A model generated the notes under the pieces. It saw only the letters and a list, made by a program, of their open reading frames with translations. It ran no database searches and was not told where the DNA came from. 64,000 bases of DNA. Source: Entomortierella parvispora (Eukaryota; Mortierellomycota; Mortierellomycetes; Mortierellales; Mortierellaceae). Position 1 is the first letter of the stretch; each line of letters begins with the position of its first letter. The DNA lies in assembly GCA_963573315.1 (NCBI GenBank), contig OY752147.1, forward strand, positions 2,170,001 to 2,234,000. Reading direction: 5' to 3'. The translations under genes were made by a program, and so were the position numbers. Below are positions 55,705 to 64,000 of the stretch, in pieces.

Positions 55705-58700
55705 CTTCTGAGTCGGCATCCGAGAAGGGAAAGTCGAGTCCGACATCTTTTGCTTCGTACACATTGAGCAACAAGGCAACTTAATCTTTTTGCGGTTGCA
55801 GCTCGCAACACCAAAAAAAGAATATGAGGGAAAGGTTTCGCGTTTTCTGGTCGCTCTTTACATGAACGTTCGCAGAAAAGAGAAGATTAAACCACACAAC
55901 ATGTTTAGGGGTTGAGCAAAGGTCGACGCCTTGAGGCCAGACCACCTTACGTCTTGAGCACCCATTGCAAACACAAAAAAAGGGACAGGTGAGGACAAAG
56001 CTAGTGACAGAGTGGAGCCAAGAGACCGAACCCCTCTACCACACCCCTTCTTCCCCGCCCTCATGCCTGTCCAAAGAAAACTCCGAGACCGGCAGGGCAG
56101 GTGAGAGGTAATCGATAGATGAGTGAAAGAAGAGGAGTAGTGAAGGGTTTTTTTTATTTGTGTTCATCCATGTTGTGGAATCGCCCTCCTTCAACGTCTG
56201 TGCACACCTCCCTCACCCCCGAACCCACACGCAAACACAGATCCGCCTTTGTGGTGCACACACAACAGCAACAACAACAACAATAGCAACAGTAACGACC
56301 ATGACAACGAATATAAGTGACAACAAAGATCCGTCTCTCTCAGCGTGAACGCCTACATCTCAATTATCGCTGAGGGTGTCATTGAGGGCACAAAGGCCAT
56401 TCAATGGCCATGATTCACTCCGGATGTGATCTCTTATGACGTCTGAGGATACCTGCCCCTAATCGAGATCTGGGCAATGAGGGGAATTACAAGTCTTACG
56501 AAAGCAAGAGTGCCATTCGGCCACCCCATCCATGTTCCAGCCACGAACAGGTTTGCATGCAATCTATGGATCAGGCCATGTCCGCAGCGTAACCGGTCAG
56601 ACAGCAGGGGGGCATGTCGCGATTGACCTATTTGACGATCGGGAGGAGAGAAGAGTGGTTGGAGCGAAACAAGAAAGCGCTGATTGGTTGGAAGTGTTGC
56701 ATGAGCTTGTTGAGCGTGAGAATTACCGTTCTCGACGTCGGGTCCACAAAATAATTGAGGCGAGATCTAGCGAGAGCGAGATGAAAGAGAGGGATAGACA
56801 GAGGCCTGTGGATGGTTAGTCCGGAGGAAGGACAGATGATGGACTTTGCTGCAAAGGTGCAGGGACCTGGCCCCTCCTTTCATTCTTCCTCGATGACAAC
56901 AAAGACCATCGGTCATTGGGTCGAATCAACGCACCCCCGATTCTTTTTTTGTTTTTTTCAACGTGCGACACTTTGTCATTTTACCATTCTGCCTCTCTTC
57001 CTTTTTTTCCGCTCAGATAGAGTCAAGAAAAGGGCCATTGGGCACAACAGCTAGAAGAAAACACGGCCAACACAGGAGTGATACATTTTGCCGACAGTAC
57101 TTCTCGCCCATCACAAACCAACAATGCAGACCTAATTCGGGCTATGCCCCTCGCAAAAAAAAGGTTGCGAGCGACGGTGGTCAGCAAAGCCTCGCCCTGT
57201 CGGACGAAATCCATCAAGGAAAAGAGAAGAGTCAGGGTTATAGTTGATCAATTGCTCTAGGCTAGAGGCCGACTCTGTCTGTCCTTCTTTTCTCTGTTGT
57301 AGGCACCAGCAAGAGAACGGACGAAGAGAACAATAGCGGGTTCTTCACTTGCCGTCGATCGATCAGTCCTGCGTCTAACTGTCATTCATCTTTCTCTCTT
57401 TCATCTTTTCCCCAAAGGTCAGCCCAGCTGTTACTGTAACCACGGGCAATTAGTTTGTCTGCGCACAGGGAAAAAAAGGACCATAGCCTTTCGTGTATGA
57501 GACAACGTGGCGGAGGGATCGGCAAGGCACAAAAAGATTTTTTTGGTTCTTTTTAATTTCAGAGACCGTTGCGAGAAACATTGTCAGAAAGAAGATGTTC
57601 CACTTTGCCCCTTTTGATAGACAAATTTACCGGGAATCCCAGATCAGCGACAATTTTCTTCCTGTCTTTTTCTCTCTTCTCGCACGATCGATCATGGTTG
57701 CTAAATCGGTTAGGAGCAAAATGATCGAAGGTCAATGTCGTCAGCAGCGGCTGGTGGGAGAGGACATACGTGTGAATCCGCCCTGAGTGGCACAGGAGGG
57801 GAGTGATGATCTACTCCAGACTCGTTTTTTTTTTGGTTCTAGGTTGTCGAGGTTTTCCTGTCCTTCTCTGTGATTCCATAGGGAGCGTGTAAAACCTTCC
57901 TGTCCTCTCCCTCTCCCTCTCTCTTGCGTGATTCGCCCTTTTTCTCCGTCTTCTAGTAGCCCACAATACAGAGATAAAGGGATTACAAAGATAAAGGGCG
58001 ACCTTCCAATCTTGGAGGTCGAGGGAACGATAACGCGAATGAGGTGTAGAACTCCTATGATCGATAAGAGAACCAATGTGCCACCAAAATAAAATAAAGA
58101 AGATCGACCAAAAAATGGGGGGAACAGATCCCCCACACCCACGCACACAATAAACATGAGGGAGGGACAGGGCCAAGCGGACCTGGATTCTTTTCCGTGG
58201 TCGATTACATACTTTATCCCGATAGAACTTCTACATTTGGACTAGTGCGTACTTTCATTTTGTAATGCATCAGTGGCCAGGGAGAGCCAGAGAGCAGGGC
58301 GAGAGAGGGACAGAAAGTAAGAGAGACACACGGAAAGAGAGGGATGTGGTGGACAGCTGAGAGCTAAGCAATCACAGAATTAAAAGGCTCTCGCCTCGTT
58401 TATTGGATGCACCTTCTTTCTTTGACTACAGCCATACTTTCTGTCTGAAGTAAGGGAAAAAATAATAAAAACAGTGACAGAACCGAGGAACCGATTAATG
58501 AAAGGATAGTGAACCGACAACTGGGGTCGCGTCAGGGTCCCAAGTTCCTGGGACGAGGTATCTTCTCGTGGATCTACCGTGCTCGTACGCCATAACTATC
58601 GCAAAAACCCAGTTTGAGATAGAAGAACACAGATGTTGTGAGTAAGAGAGGGGTAAACAATGGAGCCCCCTGTCCTAGGAGGATCCAAGGAGGGAGTGAG

Positions 58701-59104
58701 CAGTTAGTTGGTGAGACTAAGAGACAGTGCAGTTCAGTTGTCTCTGTTCCTCTTTGGCACGTTATGGACAAACTCACTGCTGTGGTCGAAGGGGGGGGGA
58801 TCAGGGAGTGATTGGATGGAACGGATCCAATGTGATATCCCCGACTCACCAACACCAACACCAACCCCTTTCCCACCGTGAAGGGTGAAGTGGTTGAGTC
58901 TGGAGAACAATGAACACCCCAGGATCTTCCTCGGTAGGTCTTTTCGGTGATGAAGGAAGTACCAATTGCTCCATATACCAGCAACAGCTTGATGTCTCGT
59001 CTTTGTCTTCTCTGCCTGTTCTCTCCTTTTACCTCCATTCTTTCTGCTCTTTACCTGTCTCTTTGTTTGTTTTTCTGTTTGTCCGCCTCTCTCTCTTCTG
59101 CCTG

Positions 59105-59126
59105 CCTGTCTGTCTGTCTGTCTGTC
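59105..59126. repeat. (CTGT)n microsatellite
   Basis: About five copies of CTGT. The reverse complement of this unit recurs upstream of the Ral gene as (GACA)n at 63837-63865. Confidence 0.85.
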
Positions 59127-60620
59127 TCTCAAACATGGTTACTGCTGTGGGTCAGGGGTCAGTCAAGAACGAAGGTGAGCAAAAGGTACAGGCAACAGTC
59201 AGCCACACCTGACTGTCACAACCTTCCTTTCGCCCGACTCGAGGCCACATCTCTTAAAGGTCCAAAGGAAGGCAGAGAAGAAGGTTTGAAGGAGAGAAAA
59301 AAAAATAGGGTCGCCGATCTTTTTTTTCTTTTCTTTTTTCGACTCCACTTGTTTATTATTGTGTTCTCTCATCCCCTCTTTCGCAATTGACACACTAATG
59401 CATCTGTTGGCTGCATTAATGTTCTTTTACCTTCTCGGCGAGAGCAACGCCCATCCATTATTGAATCGGGAGCTTTTCTGTATTCCTCTCTCTGGCGCCC
59501 GAGACATCGATCAGAATCGATTCGTGAGACTCTCGATTTATTTTGATGAAGAGGAAAACAAAAAAAATTGTTAGAAAATCAAATGGAAAGGTGTTTCTTT
59601 GCGGAATAAATAGGCAAAGAAGAGAGGGCTGCATCAGGACCGGGTCCTTTATCATGTGTTGCCTTCTTTCTTCCTCCCATGTATCATTGTCCCTTGAACT
59701 CAAAAACGATTCCTTCTCCCGAGTGAACTGAAAAACTGCTCTGGGTCACACCAAGGCGTGTCCCCTCCTCCTCTCCTCCTCCTCCTCATCTTTACCCCTT
59801 CCTCCACCTTGACGCCTTCATCCCCATTTTTATTTCCCTCAAATAGAAGGGGATATGTACGACGACAGAAAGGAATGAAGACAAAAATGAACCAAAAATA
59901 AAAAAGTTCGAACGTCGAGTAGGGGGGGAAGTACCGTCAACAACATGCAAGTGATGCAAGGTCGCCCTGAACTGAAAACTGTGAACATCAATAATGGGAG
60001 AGGGGAAGGTAAGAAAATCCTCGTTTCAATCATGGACGATGTAAAGAACAAAGGGGTGAACAGGCCGGTTTCTTCCAGGGCTTGTGATCACTGGGTTTGC
60101 ATGATCAGATCGCCGCGGAGTAAACTGAATGATGAATACCAGTCTTTGGTATTGTAAAAGGCAACCCCCTCGTCCCGATACAATTGTTTATTTTGTTCTC
60201 TATTACTCAGTCAGCCAGTTAATCAGTCCGTTCGTCATCTCTTTGATTTCTTTCTTTTCTTTTGGCTGATCTACATGCACCATATTGTAACCTTCGAACC
60301 CCTTTCAGAGCCTTCAAAGGGAAGTTGAGTGAGCATGCATTACCCTTGACAGACAAAAAAAAACAAAAAAAAACAAATCAAGCGCTCTCGTTCAACTCGT
60401 TCCTCTTGCATCTTTGGAGGAAGGGGGATGCATGCATGCAATATGAGGCGTTTGAAAGGCGCCTAGACCACCTCCGCTTACAATTGAAATGATTTCCACC
60501 ATCCTCTGATGTCAGGGCTCTTTCCTTCAGCTCCATTTTCTTTTAGCTTTGCCTCGCAGTCCAGACGAGCTTGGAGAGAGGAAGATAGGGTGAGTGCGTG
60601 AGAGAGAATGGAGAAACTGT

Positions 60621-60655
60621 CAACACAACACAACGCAACACAACACAACACAACA
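60621..60655. repeat. (CAACA)n pentanucleotide repeat
   Basis: About seven slightly imperfect copies of CAACA/ACACA with one CAACG variant. Confidence 0.85.
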
Positions 60656-60864
60656 ATGAAAGAATAGGTTGGCACAAGGCGCTACCTCCTTTTATGTTTC
60701 TTACCATCACCACTGTCTTCCCCCCGACCGCTGAATTGAAAAGAGGGATGCAAGGATCTCCAAGGCTGTAGTGAGAACTGCGATTATCTCCCTTTCTTCT
60801 CTGGGCATCAAGTTCGTTCATTCGTCCAGTTTTTTTGTTTGGTTTCTTTGTCTTTGCCTTGTGT

Positions 60865-60889
60865 GTTTGTGTGTGTGTGTGTGTGTGTG
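60865..60889. repeat. (GT)n microsatellite
   Basis: About twelve GT dinucleotides on the plus strand. Confidence 0.85.
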
Positions 60890-62422
60890 CAGGCGCGTTT
60901 TTTTCTCTTGTCCTGTGAACTGTTGCGATTGTTTTGTTTCCTTCATCTGTTGATCAAGGTGCTAAATCCACACTTGGGACCCAACAAGGGCCTCTTCCCT
61001 TTACTGGAGTGAATACCTTCTTGTCAATAAGATGTATAGATGTATTTGGTCAATTATTCATGATGGTCGTAGGTAACATTGGCTGCCTTTCAGTTCTTCC
61101 ATAGTTCCCTCGCTTGTCCTTCGTAATCCAACCCAGAAACTCCAAAATGAACACCAACTGACTGTCTCGGCCACTCTCCTCTTTCCGATAGACGAGAGAC
61201 TGACGATAGGGACCCATCAACCGTGAGTCAATTGATCAAGAAAGGGGCGCGATATTTTTTTGAACACAACTCCTGACACTTAGAAGCAGTGGATGTCCCT
61301 CGCTGGCTCCCTTTTCCCCGCGTCTGTCTCTCTCTCACTCTCTCTTCTCTCTTTTTGCCCTTCTCGGCCCTATAGACACTCATACTTCTGGACTGAACAT
61401 TCCTTTAAGCTTCTCGGGTATGAGGCGATCTCCTCTTCGATATGTATTTGGTAGGATTGTAGGCAAAAAACTGAAGAAAAAGTCAAAAAACTCTTCTTCT
61501 CTCCTTCATCTCTCTCTACATTTACCCATCTATCTTTCCATTCTCCCACACCTTCACAAATCCTCTGATTTCTTCTCAGAGTGGATGTTTCATTTGTTCA
61601 AACCATAGCCCATGCGGACCAAATGATTTCTCGGGTCTGGATAATCCTGTTCCCTGTCACATTTCGTACGAATCAAGGCTGCTCTTCTATCCCCGGGGAT
61701 GGTCAAAGCCCAAAAGGTTACGCTAAGTTAGGATTGATTGCATGTCCCTCCCAAAAAAAAAAACAAATAGTTCAATGTCACGTTTTTCGTAGACGCCATT
61801 GCTTGATACTTTCTCCTTGTTTGGAAACGCGCACTTCATATTTTGGAATTGCCCCGCTACACGCAAAGCTCGCGTCTCCAACTCGCCATCAAAAGGATCC
61901 AGCGAGTGATGTTCTTAGCCTAATAACTTCAACTCTCACTGTTGAATGCCAGGTATACAGTTGGCTCTATATCTCGCCTCATCGAACAGATGCAGGGAGT
62001 AGCGTTCGTTGTGGATGTGCATTGCCTTCTTCATGTCGGTAGAACCGTAGTTCTCTTTCTGCAACTTATACTGGTGACATTGGGAATATAGTGATCAACA
62101 AAGGTGTGGGTTCCCTCGAGAGAGATGGCGCTGGACGACATGTGTCAGTTTGGTATTAGTTGCCACCTTCGAAGGCAGTGGCTCTGAAATGGCTCAATTC
62201 CATATCTTGGTCTTTTTTTTTTATTATTCTTGGACAAGGGCCGCAACAAGAAAGTCGAGGCGGAAGGTGGAGAGTGAAGAACGGATAGGTGGTCGAGACA
62301 AGGAGGGGGGAGACGGGAAGTGAGATCAACTCGGAGGGAGGAAGGAAAAGAGGAGGGGGGAAAGAGAGGGGGGATATCGAAGAGTCGTAAGGCTCTTTCT
62401 ACTTGTTGCTGCAGTTTTCCAT

Positions 62423-63633
62423 CTAGAGTAGCAGGCACTTTCCCTTCTTATTCTTTCTCTCCCGTTCCTTGGCGCTCTCCTTACGATCCTGAATCTTTCG
62501 CATGAGAACCGTATAGACTTCCTCGACGTTATGACGGGTCTTGGCCGAAGTTTCGATGTAAGGACAGTCCCACTCTGCGGCCCTGGCTGCTGCCTCTTCC
62601 CTGTTCACTTTCCGGAGGTGTCCCAAATCTGCCTTGTTGCCTACCAGGATGAATGGGATCTAGAGAGGAAAATGGGAAATGTTGTCGGTCAGAAGTTCGT
62701 CTTTTGATAATGAAGAAGCGGGAGCTGGTTTCCTTCTCGTCCGTTCTTCATTCAGTCCATCCTGTCCTGCTTCATACCTTGTCGTCGCCTAGCACCCGTG
62801 CAATTTGATCCTTAAACTCCTGCGTGTGCACAAACGACTCGTATTCGCAAAGCGAGAATACGCACAAGAATCCTTCGCCAGATCTGTAATAATTGTCTCG
62901 GATCTATTGGATGAGAGATGGACCCAGGGTCAGGAACAAAGTGATATTGTTAATTTGTAGGAAAGGACACCCTTCCTTTTTTTTTGACGCTTGGACCCAA
63001 TGTTTTGACAAATTGCTTTCATCACACTCAGTTTTGACCCAGTTCTCGCCTTCATTGTCCTTGTTTCTCCACTTCATTTTCAGCGCCAAGGTAGGTACAA
63101 AAAAAACAGGAGGATTCTACATGGTTTGCAAGCTGTTTTGAGGTACCACAAAGCTACCACCAAATTCATCCGTTGTCGACCCAAATGATGTTCTATTCCT
63201 GTGGTCTTTTGTAAGAGAACCTGAAGTTTGTTCCGCTCAGTTCAGTTGCTTCAACTGTGTCATTGTTGATGGGACACAAAAGACGGCAAAACATCAAGAA
63301 GAAGACAGGCGAGCAATGAGGCGAGGGAGAGGAATGAAGCACATCTGCCTGATAACCACAAGCACAAATACAGACAGAGAAAGAGAAGAAGAACAAGGCT
63401 GAAGAACTTACGGCAGCGTACTCTTCCTGACCAGCAGTATCCAGGATGTCGATTTGGCACTCGTGATTGTCGAGGGTAATCTTTTTGCGGTAAGAGTCAG
63501 CCTTGGTGGGGTCATACTCCTCCACAAAGTCGCCATACATGTACTGAAGGGTCAGGGCAGACTTGCCGACACCACCAGAGCCGACCATGATGACCTTGTG
63601 CAGAGGCAAGTCTTGTTTTGCTTTCTTGCCCAT
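62423..63633 (-). CDS. Ral-type small GTPase
   Basis: Membrane-attached GTP switch of the Ras family; in animals Ral controls exocyst-dependent secretion. Exons 63412-63633, 62778-62903 and 62659-62423 join in phase 0 to 194 residues. G1 [20 protein letters not shown]-type loop, switch [18 protein letters not shown]3 [12 protein letters not shown], then [19 protein letters not shown]4 VGNKADL, G5 ETSAK. Switch I with TKADSYRKK and the N-terminal [13 protein letters not shown] are Ral-specific rather than Ras (TIEDSYRKQ) or Rap. The tail is strongly basic ([10 protein letters not shown]) and ends in CLLL, a CaaX box with Leu last, predicting geranylgeranylation as in Ral. Gly and Gln positions of an active GTPase are normal. 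The start ATG is the first in frame before the G1 loop. Confidence 0.94.
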
Positions 63634-63832
63634 GATGCAGATGATGAGAAGGAGGAAGAACTGGGGGAGGAAGAGGGACTGATGACAGACAAGGATGAGA
63701 AGGGAAAGAGAGACAGAGAAGGAAAGGGGAACAGGAGGATAGGTCAGGAGAATGGATGGATAGAGGAATGAATGAATAAATGAACGGATGGGTTGATGGC
63801 GTGATGAGGCGAATGGAAAATGGGTCTTTGCG

Positions 63833-63863
<31 letters not shown>

Positions 63864-64000
63864 AGGACGGCAAGGGAGCCAGCTGCCTTTCTTCCTGCTG
63901 TCTCGTTTGCACGGGCTGAGAGCCGGGGAATACATTGAAAGAGGGAAGAGCTCCGTGAACGAGCTTCTCTTCTCACTCCCTCTTTTCTCTCGGCCGACCA
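63634..64000 (-). promoter_or_regulatory. Ral upstream region
   Basis: Promoter and leader of the Ral gene up to the window edge, pyrimidine-rich on the minus strand, with a (GACA)n array. No clear TATA box. Confidence 0.45.
63837..63865. repeat. (GACA)n microsatellite upstream of the Ral gene
   Basis: About seven copies of GACA within 210-230 bases upstream of the Ral start codon, in its leader or promoter. Confidence 0.85.

Larger units (their letters stand above)
52881..62422. other. Gene desert, 9.5 kb
   Basis: I find no recognisable coding sequence, tRNA, rRNA or mobile element. Open frames are short, overlapping on both strands, and read as low-complexity translations of purine- or pyrimidine-rich DNA. 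Several microsatellites, a G23 run and (CAACA)n occur. The right end is the 3' flank of the Ral gene. Noncoding transcripts or distal promoter sequence are possible but unproven. Confidence 0.5.

Noticed and set aside
58511-58560. Small hairpin GTCCCA...TGGGAC
   Set aside because: A six-base stem of this kind is expected by chance in 14 kb; no terminator or RNA-gene context.
60621-60655. Possible telomere-like repeat
   Set aside because: CAACA units do not match the fungal TTAGGG/CCCTAA repeat; ordinary pentanucleotide microsatellite.
61581-62042. 153-codon plus-strand frame in the desert
   Set aside because: Not obviously low complexity, but no resemblance, no promoter-like context; too weak to call.

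Overview
The window is a piece of nuclear genome from a filamentous, early-diverging fungus. Most genes have several short spliceosomal introns (GT-AG, typically 60-400 nt, often with a CTAAC/CTGAC-like branch site). The proteins are fungal in type: small secreted chitin deacetylases, a secreted double-psi beta-barrel protein, a Dia2/Pof3-type F-box protein and the ATG10 conjugase. A Ral-type GTPase and long polyQ/Ser-rich regulators point away from budding yeasts. Mortierellomycota/Mucoromycota is my best guess; this is inference from protein style, not from a search.

Layout. 1-3170 (-): Mediator subunit MED16, running off the left edge. 3772-5757 (-): a three-exon orphan protein. 5758-8805: gene-poor. 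8806-9710 (-): secreted RlpA/expansin-like protein. 11061-12734 (-) and 12874-14131 (+): signal peptide peptidase and the methionine-salvage dehydratase MDE1, divergent over a 139-bp spacer. 15246-17133 (+): alanine aminotransferase, tail-to-tail with ATG10 (17259-18226, -). 19441-23108 (+): CSC1/OSCA-type channel, tail-to-tail with a SERF protein (23352-24073, -), itself divergent from mitochondrial pyruvate carrier subunit MPC2 (24460-25782, +). 26059-28875 (-): MINDY deubiquitinase with a MIU and a CaaX box. 30073-32248 (-): TPR/F-box/LRR protein (Dia2/Pof3), divergent from triosephosphate isomerase (32584-33737, +). 34064-35316 (+): broken peroxisomal 2,4-dienoyl-CoA reductase. 37600-38482 and 39990-41033 (+): tandem chitin-deacetylase paralogues. 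41462-41896 (-): ACT-domain protein. About 42.3-43.8 kb (-): LRR-like coding remnants. 44063-48196 (-): 1183-residue regulator with two Myb/SANT-like repeats. 48.2-62.4 kb: a 14-kb gene desert rich in microsatellites and G/C and A/T homopolymers. 62423-63633 (-): Ral GTPase.

The genes are mostly unrelated housekeeping and regulatory functions, as expected for a eukaryote; I see no operon-like system. Central carbon metabolism is represented by TPI (glycolysis), MPC2 (pyruvate import) and alanine aminotransferase (pyruvate/alanine), but physical linkage does not imply co-regulation. The least explained parts are the orphan at 3.8-5.8 kb, the Myb-like regulator with a possible very long leader, and the desert beside it. 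I found no RNA genes, CRISPR arrays or intact transposons. Exon borders below were worked out by hand from splice consensus and reading-frame continuity; every complete gene model gives a total length divisible by three.
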